Origin: Clitopilus passeckerianus
Taxonomy: Eukaryota; Basidiomycota; Agaricomycetes; Agaricales; Entolomataceae
Assembly (NCBI GenBank): GCA_944990035.1
Contig: CALYLX010000027.1
Location: forward strand, 1 to 64,000
Direction: 5' to 3'
Length of the DNA stretch: 64,000 nt
In this document: in pieces, positions 1-10,354 of the stretch
Position numbering within the stretch: the stretch's first letter is position 1
Layout of the letters: each line of letters begins with the position of its first letter
Made by a program: the position numbers and the translations under genes
Notes under the pieces: model-generated
The model's input: the letters and a program-made list of their open reading frames with translations, nothing else
Database searches by the model: none
Told to the model about the DNA's origin: nothing

Positions 1-41
1 TTTACTTACCGCCGGGTTAAATCTAACATCGCGAATGTCAG

Positions 42-1292
42 TTCGAGGCGACCAGGGCAAAGCTATTGGCAGTGCCGTCAAGTTCCGACGTCAATTATAT
101 CGAATGGGCAGAGGATGAAGACCCTTACAGAGTTCTAGCCTCTGCGCTGCCCGTTGATCCGAGGAAGATCTTTGTGGATAGTAGTATCCGCAAATTCATT
201 GTTGATGGTCTTGAAGTAGCTTTACCCGCCGCAAGGGTCAGCTCGGCACCAAGGGACGTAGTTCAACTGCGGGAAAGAAAATCTTCAGCTGAGATCAACA
301 TTCTCAAGTGTGCAAACGAGGTGACCTTCCTTTTGCTTCTTAATTTATGTCTCCCCCCGTCTCATAAAGTGGCGTAGATCACTGTCTTAGCCATACGTGA
401 CGCCCATAAGCGCCTTAGAATTGGGATGAGGGAATCAGAAGCACGATCGATGATTGCAGAGACATTGTCGGCTGCAGGGCTCCATAACGGAGGGTGCTTG
501 ACACTATTCGGAGGTATGGGGCTCACTGGAAATGGCTAGCTCGTCGATGTCGCCGCTGACTGCTTGTTTTCTTCTCAACCCTCGATCAGAAAATGCGGCT
601 CTACCTCATGGAAGCGGCACTGACCGTGCCCTTGGGGAAAGTGATTATGCTCTGTTTGATTGCACCGCCAGTCTGTACGATTACTGGAGTGATGTTACGC
701 GAGTGAGCTCAGGGTTTTCCCTCTAGGCCACTGGTCCCGTCGATCGACCCGGCTAACCATTTCCATTTCTTCAGACGCTAGCCTTGCCATCTTCCAAGAT
801 ACCGCGGAAACACCTCTTGCTCTGGAATCATGTCTCTGGCACTCAACTCACCGCCTTAAGGACGGCGGCGGCCGGAGTCCCTGCAAGCTTGGTGGATCGG
901 GCTGCTCGACGTGTGCTCCAAGGCTCTGGATATGGGGATTATTTTACCCACAGACTTGGTCATGGTACGCATCGGCCCGTGGTCAGTTAATTTCGTGGTG
1001 CTCACTTTGGGAAAGGTATTGGACTCGAGGTTCACGAGGCCCCCTACCTCCACGGGGGAAACAACAACACCCTCGAAATAGGTCACACCTTCTCAAATGA
1101 GCCCGGTGTCTATATTGAAGGAGAAGTGCGTGTAATTTTGCTCTGGGTAGGTTTTATGAGCGGCGAACTTACGAAGGAATCAATCAGGTTGGAATACGGA
1201 TAGAAGACTGCGTATACATCGATGAGACAGGTGCTGCCAGACTACTGACGGAGGGCGTGGGGGGCCAAGCCAAGTCCCCTTGGGCACCATAA
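42..1292 (+). CDS. Xaa-Pro dipeptidase / aminopeptidase P-like (peptidase M24B), 5' truncated by the window
   Basis: Metallopeptidase of the M24 (pita-bread) family, expected to remove the residue before proline from peptides. Bases 1-41 look like the end of an intron (CTAAC branch, CAG acceptor), so the first visible exon opens at 42 in the middle of the protein. About six exons can be spliced, with introns near 321-377, 514-589, 700-776 and 964-1016 and one near 1130-1190. All five metal ligands of the family are visible: two Asp in FDCTASLYDYWSDVTR, His in RLGHGIGLEVHE, Glu in NEPGVY and Glu in IRIEDCVYI. The N-terminal creatinase-like domain lies mostly outside the window. The stop at 1290-1292 faces the next gene tail to tail. 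The family is secure; whether it is the prolidase or aminopeptidase P branch is inferred. Confidence 0.88.
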
Positions 1293-1600
1293 TCTGGTGG
1301 TGCTGAAATATATTTTATTATAACTGCGATTGTTCACTGCAAAGGCACAAACCATGTCCTCTAAACGGGACAGAAAGAAATACACAGTAATTCGACTATA
1401 GATTATGGTAGCAATTGGCAATAAAAATAGTGGTTTATATGAGATAAACTGGCACGGTTCCCAGGGTGGAGACGGATATATGGTCAACTAAGATATAAGC
1501 ACCAGAAACTAGAGTAGGTGACAAAATGGGATATTTGGATTGAAAAGATAGTCATCTGTTCCTTGACGAACAACAAAGTAAAGGTAGGACGAACGGTAAA
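1293..1600. other. Convergent intergenic spacer
   Basis: This is the 308-bp spacer between the stops of the M24 peptidase and the proline-rich protein. It is AT-richer than its surroundings and has no open frame with coding character. It presumably holds both 3' UTRs and poly(A) signals. I see nothing else in it. Confidence 0.5.
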
Positions 1601-2393
1601 TTAATCGGAGGGTATTTCAAGTAATTCATCGGGGGTTGGGAGGGGAAGGGGAATGGAGCATGGAGTGGGGGCCCTCGAGGCGCTGGACGGTGGCCGATTC
1701 ACTGGCTGGCGAAGGAAAGGATTCCTTGTATGCGTGCGGGAGATGGGAGACGCTAAGTCGAAATTTTGAGTAAACATATATATATAATCAATAAGGCATT
1801 CTACGCACAAAGCAGACTTCCTTTATACCAGCGGAAAGTCATGTTCTCGCTCAAGCGATCAGCCAACTCGTCTAGTTCGGCAGCAGTCTCTGGGGTGATG
1901 CATTGTGCATTCCTGCTAGGCTGGCGAGACGGGATGTTTTCTGAATCCTCAGGCGCCTCCTTCTTGCTAGGCGAAGGAATGGTTAACAAGCGCCTAGTAT
2001 TGGACTGAATAGGAAGTGGTGACAAAGGTTGCCTAATCCGGGAACGGAAGCTTGGTGATGGTGGCGGGAAAAACGAGGGCTTTAGGATGGAGAGGAACTC
2101 TTCGAGAGCTTCCGTTGGCAAATTGGAACTAGAAATGCATAAATGAGTACCAGATACGTTCTCTAAACGTTGTCGATCTAATCATACCGAGACAGAGGGC
2201 GGGACAGCTGGTGATCCCCACCATCCGGGCCTGACTCAGTGCTCACGAGGGCGAGATGGAAGTCATGCGTTGGACTCAAGTCGCTGCTCTTGGTGCGTTC
2301 ATGCCCAAATGGCGAGCGGCTCACAAAGACAGAAGAAAGACGTACGGGACGAGGAGCGACGAGGATAGGCTGATCGTTGGCGTTAAGGGTCAT
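1601..2393 (-). CDS. Unrecognised proline/serine-rich protein
   Basis: I do not recognise this protein. Three exons splice in frame: 2393 to about 2187, about 2134 to 1809, and 1752 to 1601. Both introns have GT-AG ends, and the second (1753-1808) carries a TATATATATA run. The product is about 230 residues. It begins MTLNANDQPILVAPRPVRL and has a Pro/Ser-rich middle. A predicted short helix follows (ITPETAAELDELADRLS), then MTFRWYKGSLL, and the protein ends PTPDELLEIPSD. No signal peptide, membrane segment or catalytic motif is evident. If the second intron is not removed, the protein stops at 1801 after SLLCA. The start at 2393 is chosen over the in-frame ATG at 2466-2468 because it lies just inside the divergent promoter shared with the AlkB gene. 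Confidence 0.5.
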
Positions 2394-2545
2394 GGTGGTA
2401 TCATAAAGAGGCGGGTGTAATCTTTGTTTGGACCACTTTACTTTTAACAGTGCAACCGACGATAACAAATGTCAGTAAACAAAGTTAATTGTAACCCGGC
2501 TCCGGTCTTCCGACCCCGCGTCTTACAAGACGCGCTTTATGATTC

Positions 2546-4041
2546 ATGGAAGACACGGATACGCTGCTGGCTCTGGTTTATAGCCAATTATCGGACCCCT
2601 TACCTGAAGCAGATGCGATGTTAGACGCTCTAGTATCTTTCAACGGAGATGTAGAGGCTGCAGTGAAGTACCTCAAGAAAGTCAGCACGAACTCGAAGAA
2701 ACGAAAGCGTGGCCAACTTGATGACTGGTTTCGCAAATCAGGACCAGCTTCTGTTTCTCCTCAATCCTCCTCAAAGGTTACCGGCCCACTTATTGTCAAG
2801 TCTACTTCAAAGAGCGCGAAGGCTTCTATGGATCTGAAATCTGTCCTTCGACCCCCGCCATCCGCTGAAAAGAAGCCGCAACAGCTTCCACCTCTGCTTC
2901 TATCCACCCCAGATATGATAGCGGAGAATAGTCCTTGCACGATGCATCTATCCGTGTTGCCACCGGAGCTCGCATGTCACCTGTTCTACACTATGATACG
3001 GGCATCTAAGAATTGGAAACGAAATAAATGGTGGCTTTTCGATCGCGTTGTTGAAAGCCCACATAAGACTGCATTCTTTGCACGGGGTCAAAGCGTATAT
3101 GGTGAGACAGACGAAGAATCTTTGAAGGAGTCTGCCCGATTCTGGTGGGTTGATCTCTAAACAGAGGTCAATGACTCAAATATTCATCATGTCCTAGGTA
3201 TAACGGCAGGCAGACAGATCCTCCAGAAAAGTTCCCTCCAGCCATGGAGGAAGCATGCGAGATAATAGAAAAGCTAGTCAACGAACAAATCGGGCTTCGG
3301 ACGCGTCGGTATCCACTGGAATATGCCGGAGACGGGGCAGATCAGTCCTGGAGAGCAAATGTTGCGGCTTCTAACTGCTACGAGGGTTCTAAGGAATCGG
3401 TCGGGCCTCATTCAGACCAGCTGACCCAGCTGGGACCTTACCCTACTATCGCTTCTCTCAGCCTCGGTACCTATCTCAATAGTTGTTTCATTGCACCTTT
3501 TTGACTGTTTCTGCTCAGGTACTCAAAGAATCTTCAGTCTAAGGGAAGTGGTCCCAACCGAGGAAGCCACTTCTCGTAAGGCACGCACGTATAATATATC
3601 TTTGCCTCACAACTCAGTGAGTCCCAATTGTTGGCCACAATGGATTGCTATTTAAGTCGTTCCTCTCAGCTGGTGATAATGCACGCCTCCTGCCAGGAGC
3701 GTTTCAAACATTCGATACCTCCTCAACCTACCATTGATCTATATCGACCTGCTTTCCCGGAAACACTAGACTGGGAGTTTGATCCTTCCAATTGCAGAAT
3801 CAACATCACATTCCGGTTTTACAGGCCTGATTTTCGACCTGCCTCGATCCCCAAATGTAAATGTAATGTTCCAACTATTCTAAGGCCGGACATGAAGAAC
3901 AGAACGGATGGAAAAACGGACAGATACTGGTGGTCATGTTACGCTGGAGCACAGAATGAAGGAAAAGGTTGTAATTTCTGGAAAGTCATGGACACGAAGG
4001 GCGAAGGAAGGGGACCGTGTATTAAGGACGTTGATTTGTAA
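2546..4041 (+). CDS. CUE - AlkB-like 2OG-Fe(II) dioxygenase - GRF zinc finger protein
   Basis: Predicted nucleic-acid demethylase of the AlkB family (ALKBH2/3-like), using Fe(II) and 2-oxoglutarate to remove alkyl groups from DNA or RNA bases. Four exons; introns at 3145-3197, about 3470-3518 and about 3617-3669. Residues about 8-45 form a CUE/UBA-like ubiquitin-binding helix bundle, followed by a basic NLS-like stretch (KKRKRG). The dioxygenase core shows the HxD pair in GPHSDQLTQLG, the distal His in ERFKHSIPP and the 2OG-binding Arg pair in RINITFRFYRPDF. The C-terminus is a GRF finger: KCKCN, YWWSC and GCNFWKVMD supply four Cys. The product is complete and looks active. It shares a 152-bp divergent promoter with the gene to its left. 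The family is certain; the substrate is not shown by the sequence. Confidence 0.9.
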
Positions 4042-4126
4042 TGACATCACATACCCGAAATAGTAACCGGGGTTTGGACCTTGAGGGGGTTCACGCAACG
4101 CGCTCACCACCAGGCATTCAAAACAC

Positions 4127-4134
4127 TATATAAG
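4127..4134 (+). promoter_or_regulatory. TATA box of the M13 peptidase gene
   Basis: TATATAAG lies 46 nt before the ATG at 4180 and 86 nt after the stop of the AlkB-like gene. Position and sequence fit a TATA element of a compact promoter squeezed between two same-strand genes. Confidence 0.55.
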
Positions 4135-4179
4135 AGTCCAACCCCACCGGTTCAAACCAGCACACTCAATATCCCAACA

Positions 4180-7100
4180 ATGGCCCAGCCTATACGGCTG
4201 CCTGGCGAAGAAGGTTTGCTCACACGTTGGATGTCACGACTTGAAGCTAACCAGAGTGCTCCAATTCACGTAGACAATGCGCCTTTGCTGCGAGACCCAG
4301 AGGCAGAGAACGAGAGAGCTAACGGACACGGGGATGCAGGGAGCACTCAGCACTGGGCACAGGAACCTTTGACGCCATTGACGAAGATTCTCCTCGTCAT
4401 TGCTCTTGTACTTCTGCTGTTGAGCTCAGTAAGTGGCTAGTTTCATGCATTCTCGTCTCCTAATCCATTGCCAGGTATTCATCGGACTCTTTGCTGGAGT
4501 AAGACATAAGCTCAATGAAGAACGTGGACGTCATGGTGGTGGAGGTGGTGGAGACCACACCGTCACGTCCACTGTGTACGCGACCGACACAGTCTCCCGA
4601 ACCGCGACCTACACAGCAACAACTACCGTTAAAACCACCTCTATTGGTATCACAACCACGACAGCCGTACCATCACCGACAGCCCCACCCAAAGATGTGA
4701 GGATTGTTTGAAACCGAGAACATACCGTCATTGCTGACGTTCAACTGCTTAGGAGGTTTGCTTGTCACCCGAGTGCATTCTTCTGTCTGGATCCATCCTT
4801 TCCTCTCTCGACACGACCCAAGATCCGTGTGAGAACTTCTATGACTATGCCAGTAGGTTGCTACCACCATCTCAAGATTCGACATGCTAATTCCTCCTTT
4901 CAGCTGGAGGATGGCGCCGTGAGCACCCATTACCCGCGGACAAGGGTAGATTCGGAAACTTCGATGCTCTTTCTCAGAAGAACAAGCAAGTCGTGCAACG
5001 CATCCTGGAATCAGCCTCGGACTCGGAAGATGCTTTCCAGTTGCAGGCAACAGCAAGTAACAAGGACACTCAACTCGTCAAGAAGATACGCGATTTCTAT
5101 CACTCCTGCTTGAATGAGGATAGGCTTGACAGCATTGGAACCCTCCCTCTCTTCGAATTCGTCGAGAATCTCCGAAAAAGGTACAGGGGTGAAGACCCTA
5201 ACTCACTGAAGAAGGGGAAGACCGACCTGACTGCAGCTCTTGCCTACTTGCATTCTCATGGTCAGTGACTTCATACTCAATACCATGCATTATCTCATAA
5301 AATCACAGGTATCGACTCGTTCTTCGATTTCCAAATTGAGGGTGATGTCGGCGAAGACCCAAACTTCATGATACCTTGGTTCAGCCAACCTTCACTGGGT
5401 CTCCCTTCCAAGGTAAGGGGTTGGCAGGCTCACACCACAATACATCATGCTGACATTTTCTCGAATAGGACTACTACAAGGAGGACGAAGTTGTCGAATT
5501 CTACCAAGGCGTTGTCGAGCGTCTGCTTCTTATTATCTCAGAGGCCGACGAGCAGAACGCACAAACCCCTGAACTAGTCTATAGTGAGCAGAAGAACTTC
5601 TGGCCTCCCTGGCCCTGGCCACCATGGGGCGGAGATGATGATAAGGACGGTGGAAATCCCGATAAACCTGGAGACCATAAGCATCGGGCTGCGAAACTGG
5701 CCAAGGACATTATCAAGCTCGAGAAAGAAATTGCTAAGGCTTCTCTGGATCTGTAGGTCATCTTTCACTTGTAATATTAGTGCTGTTGAATACTGACCGC
5801 GTTTGATTCCTAGTGACATTCTCTGGCAGGACCCAGTTGCTACTTACAACCCCAGGTCCTTCTTTGACCTCGTAGCCGGCCTTCCTCAGATTGACTTTCC
5901 CTCATACGTGTCTGCTTTCACTCCCCGTGCATTCCCAGAGAAAGTCATCGTCACCTACCCGGCTTATATCAACTCTCTCGCCAATATCCTTGATGACACT
6001 AGCTCAGAGGTCATTGAAGCCTACCTTATTGTCCGTGCCGCTCTTGATCTCTCTCCCCATCTGGGTATGGGCACCGAGGCCTGGAAAACGCATAGGTCTC
6101 TATACGAATTCTTGACTGGGGTAAAGAAGGGTGCCGTCGGTGACCGGGCAGAGTACTGCGTCGGCAAGGCCGAGCAGACACTTGGATTTGCTGTTGGTCG
6201 GTACTTTGTCAATGAGACCTTTGGTGGAGATTCGAAGCAGAAAGGCACCAAGGTTATTGAGGGTAAAGCATCTCACGCTTCGAGGGAAAATAGTAGCTAA
6301 ATTCACACCCTCCAGATATCATCAGCTCCTTCAAGGAGTCTCTTCACCACATCGACTGGATGGACAAGAAGTCTGCAAAGGCTGCCGCCCAGAAAGCCGA
6401 TGCCCTCCGTATCAAAGTTGGATACCCCATCTCACCTGACACAAAGGATCCTCAGTCACTGCTCAACTGGTACAGACTGGTCAAGGTTGATGAAATCGGC
6501 TTCTTCGAGAACATGCTTAGCGCTGCGTACGTCGGAGGAGATACATCAAACCTAGATATCGGTTACTGATCGGCCTTACAGGAAGTGTGAGGAATACAGA
6601 ATGTGGTCCTACCTCGGCAGGAAGAGGAACCTTGATGCTTGGGAGATGTACCCATCCATGGTCAATGCCTACTTCAACCCGCCTTCCAACGAAGTAGGTG
6701 CCTCTTTGCCTCACCATAATCTCCGAGAACTGACAATAGGATAGATCGTCTTCCCTGCTGGCATTTTGCAACCTCCTTTCTTTGAGTCTTCATGGCCTGC
6801 TTACATTTCCTACGGTGCTTTCGGTCACGTTGCCGCTCATGAATTGACGGTATGTTTTTCACCCAGTTCTTTATTTTACCTATCTCATTCTCGACACATA
6901 GCACGCCTTCGATTCAGCTGGAAGGCTGTATAACCAGGAAGGAAAGCTGGAAGAATGGTGGACCAATGCCACAAGCCAAGGCTTCCAGGAGAAACAAGAT
7001 TGCATTGTCAAACAGTTTTCCGAGTACACAGTTGATAACGGACGTGGTGGCGTTGTTCATGTTAACGGCAACTTGTATGCATATACAACCTCTCATCCTC

Positions 7101-7520
7101 CCGGGAGTACTAAACTGACAATTGTACAGGACCTCTGGCGAGAACATTGGAGATACTGGTCTCATCCAAGCGTACCGAGCTTGGAAGAAGCAATATGCAT
7201 CGTCGTTCATGAAAGGGGACGAGTTCCTTCTCCCCGGACTTGAATTCACCCGCGAGCAATTGTTCTTCATCTCCTTCGCCAGGATCTGGGCCAACTCTAT
7301 CAACCCAGCAACAGCCGTACAACTTGTCCGCACGGACCCTCACTCGCCCGCTCGTTATCGTGTAGACGGCACATTGCACAACATTCCCGAGTTTGCTGAG
7401 GCTTTCAAATGCTCTAAGAAATCCAAGGTGTGTATGGCTTTTCGGTGATTTCGGCCGTTGCTAACAAATGCTCTCTAGTTGAATCCTCCGAAGGAGAAAC
7501 GTTGTATCTTCTGGTCATGA
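4180..7520 (+). CDS. M13-family zinc metallopeptidase (neprilysin / endothelin-converting-enzyme-like), type II membrane protein
   Basis: Membrane-anchored zinc endopeptidase whose ectodomain probably trims extracellular or luminal peptides. About 13 exons. A cytosolic N-terminus of about 70 residues precedes one membrane helix (ILLVIALVLLLLSSVFIGLFAG), then a Gly-rich and Thr-rich stalk. The M13 N-domain opens at CLSPECILLSGSILSSLD. Motifs in order: VNAYFNPP (substrate binding), HELTH (zinc site), GENIGDTGLIQAYRAW (third zinc ligand Glu and ENxGD) and the family's C-terminal CxxW as CIFW. The intron at 6850-6901 falls exactly between HELT and the second zinc His. A Trp/Pro/Gly/Asp-rich insertion (around WPPWPWPPWGGDDDKDGG) sits in the ectodomain near 5600-5660. 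ATG 4180 is supported by the TATA box. It converges on HIS3, stops 66 bp apart. Confidence 0.92.
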
Positions 7521-7586
7521 GCTTACTACTGATCTATCCATGCTATCTATTCAGTTGGACAATATATATACACGAGTTTTTCTTGG

Positions 7587-8418
7587 TTACAATACGCCTT
7601 TGGTGCTTGGAACGTCGTCACCTCCTGTCCGTTCGATTGCTTGGCGGATTGCAAGAGCCAAAGCTTTGAAAGCCGACTCGGATCTGGAAGGCTTTCTCAG
7701 CTTTTTTTAATAGAATGAGAGACAGCAGCAGACTTGCCGGTGATGGTCGTTCTTGCCTCTCAAGACGTCAACATGGAGAGTTGCCCCAGATGCTATGGCA
7801 AAAGAATAGAATATATGAGGTATCATTTCAGTTGAGAGGTCTCCAATCTTCTCCCTCTTCAACCCTAGGTCGGTGACACAGTATGGTCGGGAGCAAATGT
7901 CGATAACTGCTCGTGAAAGGGCCTGTTTCGGTGTTCAATTCCTGTGTTTCAAGAGAAAGCAGGGGAAGAATAAGACCGCTTACCTCGTCAAGAGGCGCGA
8001 ATCCAGTTCCATATCTCCTAATCCCTCGAACCTCTCCAAGAGCCTGCTTGAATGCTGTACCGAGGGCGATTGCAGAGTCCTGTGCATTGCGAATGAGTCA
8101 GGGGGTCAAGCGATGGCATTGGACTTGACATATCTGCAGTGTGGTGATCATCTATCCAGAGATCTCCCTTGCACTTCATGGTCAAGGACATTCCTCCATG
8201 CTTCGCCAAGGCCGTGTACATCTGTGAAATAACCATTGAGTTTGAGAATCATTCAGGTTTTTGAGAGGGCAGCGTACATGATCGAGGAAGCCAATGCCAG
8301 TGGAGACCTCAATCTTTTGGGCCTTTTGGTTGGAAGGTCCACAGTCCAAGTCAATCCAGCATTCTATCTCCGTTTCGCTAGTCTTCCTCGACACTGTAGC
8401 TTGTCTGCTGGTCGCCAT
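7587..8418 (-). CDS. HIS3: Imidazoleglycerol-phosphate dehydratase (histidine biosynthesis)
   Basis: Catalyses dehydration of imidazole glycerol phosphate to imidazole acetol phosphate in histidine synthesis. Five exons give about 202 residues, the usual fungal length. Mn-binding motifs are GIGFLDHMY, DDHHTAED and [15 protein letters not shown]; the core also has [20 protein letters not shown]. Introns 1 and 3 are ordinary GT-AG. Intron 2 (8082-8133) only keeps HHTAED in frame if it begins AT and ends AC. Intron 4 (7684-7737) begins GC and ends AG. A second ATG two codons upstream (8424) is equally possible. It is divergent from MSS51 with about 110 bp between the ATGs. The identity is certain; intron 2 needs cDNA because the only alternative is a disrupted gene. 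Confidence 0.93.
7684..7737 (-). other. GC-AG intron in HIS3
   Basis: On the minus strand the exon ends CACCG, followed by GCAAGTCTG, and the intron closes TTCCAG. Removing these 54 bases joins KNDHH to [10 protein letters not shown], the invariant C-terminal metal motif. GCAAGT is the standard GC-type donor. Confidence 0.85.
8082..8133 (-). other. Putative AT-AC intron in HIS3
   Basis: Protein conservation requires HHTAEDSAIALG. The exon reads ACT GCA G, then ATATGTCAAG through CAATGCAC, then AG GAC TCT. Only two cuts restore the frame and motif: AT...AC or TA...CA. No GT-AG pair works. The removed piece is 52 nt with a CTGAC branch-like site about 20 nt before its end. Confidence 0.7.
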
Positions 8419-8527
8419 TTGCAACGATCAGGAAGGAGATAAAAGGTAGGGGAAGGTTTTGGAAAACAGGTGTCAACACAGAAATTGACGGCCGATTCCT
8501 GAACTGAAAACTCTGCCGAGTCCTCGA

Positions 8528-10252
8528 ATGGCTTCGCTGGTGCGCTCAACGACGCGAAGGTGGCCTGCTGCGCGTCCGAGAATACAACCAGCGCCACTCT
8601 CAATAGCAAGGAATGGCTCTCAGCGAACTTTCTTGAATTTCTTGCGGAAACGTCAGACACCGGAACCACAGAAACAACCACCGAACCCGATACTCAGTCA
8701 AGACGATTTATTCCACCCATTCTCCCAGTCTCCTTTCCCTACTATTCGAGCCCGCGGTGAAGCAATCAAGCAGCTGGCCCCATGTCCTACCTGTGCATCA
8801 GAGCATACGCATTTGCACGCACATACTCAAGCTCAGCCCAAAGCCGTGCAATATGAATGTCCGTCATGCGGTTGGCCGACACATTGTTCGAAAGAACACC
8901 ATGACCAAGATGAGGAGCACCAAAAATACTGCAAGCGACTCCGTGAAGCTAATGAAGACGAGCATGACCTGAGAAGTGGTCGGAAGATATGGGAGTTTGA
9001 GCTACCTGGTAGGTCCACAAGCTCCTGTCCTTCCGCAGGCTCTAAATTGGTCTGCATTTCCATAGGCCCTCAAGGTTACGAAGAAGCTATATCTTTTGCC
9101 AACTGGGACATCTTCTGGTACACCCGAAATTTCCCATCCATGGACACTGAACGGTCAAGGCGGCATGCTAGCAAGTTATTGACATACCCAATCACAATTG
9201 GAGGCACCCTACATCAGCATAGCGGGCTTACATTGAGCAACCAGCGTGTTACGCCAGAAGGAAGTCGGTCACTAGCAGGTTAGTACATCCTCACCCTCTG
9301 AGGACCACATGAGTCAATCTTTATTTCAGCTTTGAGGACGACACTTCATGTAGCTCCGGGTGCACCAGAAACACCCGAAGCAGCTGTGGGCAAGGCTCAG
9401 ATGCGGATATTCATCCTTGGAGCTCGTGCTGAATCTTCTCTTCCCCCGCACGTTTGGGAACAACTCACCATGCTTTTCCCATCCACACACTTCCATCTGT
9501 TCTTCATTGGACCTCAAGTTTCTCTCCCAAAGACCCCCGAGGAGCTGAATAGGAAGAAGGCTCCTGAGGCCACTGCTCAAGCTGCTGAGGCTGCCGCACA
9601 GACTCCAGAACCCACGCCTCAGGCCTCAGAGCAGACTTCTGCAGTTGAACAAGTCGAGGACAAACCAGCCTACCTTCCCAATGTCTATCAACCTCCAACA
9701 CCGGCCCCAATTGCTCGCCTTAGGCGAACCCGCGAATCGATTGAACGTTACGGTGCTCCCTCCTATACCGTGGCATACACACCCCAACTCACTATCACCG
9801 GCATTCAAGCCAATTATGCCGACGTGCACGCTCAATTCCAGTATACCTTAGACCCTTACAGCGACTGCTTCTTCTTTTTCTCTCCCGGCTTCGGATTTCC
9901 CTCCACCGACTCTGTGAACGAGGAAACCGGCGAACCCCTTCTCCAGATTGCTTCACCAACGGATTGGGGCACAACCGTTCCTTCATTGCTGGCCAGCAAA
10001 TGCCCCATCTTTGTCACCGGATTCTCACCTACCGACGTCGAGCGAGACGTTCGCTCACTCGCAACAGCACCAGGTGTTGCAAATGAGTTCGAATGGGTCA
10101 TCACCCCAGGACCCAACGTATTCGGCAGTGAAAAATGGGAGATCGCAGATTTCGATCCTAGAGTTATGGTCAAAACTAATTGGGGAGTCTGGAGTATTAG
10201 AGGCAAGACCAGAGACATACAAGAACACAGTAAATTCCGACTCTCGTTATAG
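8528..10252 (+). CDS. MSS51: Mss51-like mitochondrial MYND zinc-finger protein
   Basis: In yeast, Mss51 activates translation of COX1 mRNA and links it to cytochrome oxidase assembly; this protein has the same organisation. Three exons: 8528-9008, 9066-9278, 9330-10252. The N-terminus is a basic mitochondrial presequence (LVRSTTRRWPAARPRIQ). Residues about 85-135 carry the finger: CPTC, then CPSCGWPTHCSKEHH and HQKYC. The Mss51 core follows (WDIFWYTRNFPSMD, SKLLTYPITIGG, then the C-terminal block from MRIFILGARAESSLPP). An Ala/Pro/Glu-rich insertion of about 50 residues near 9545-9660 splits that C-terminal block. Its stop lies 102 bp from the convergent GLT1 stop. Assignment rests on overall architecture; the target mRNA is inferred from yeast. 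Confidence 0.85.
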
Positions 10253-10354
10253 TAATATAATACAATATATCGTGATCGTAAGATGCATATACTAGTGAGA
10301 TACATATATATCGTGAGATCCAATCCATGAGAACACATTAAATCAGTCCCTTTT

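Noticed and set aside
1774..1790. TATATATATA run
   Set aside because: It lies inside an intron of the proline-rich gene; a short AT repeat there is expected noise, not a promoter.
8094..8100. TGAGTCA, a Gcn4-type site
   Set aside because: It is inside the putative AT-AC intron of HIS3, not in the promoter, and the same bases supply the CTGAC branch-like site. I see no reason to call it regulatory.
7587..8418. HIS3 as a frameshifted pseudogene
   Set aside because: All conserved blocks are intact and in order, and an AT-AC plus a GC-AG intron fully explain the apparent breaks. cDNA would settle it.
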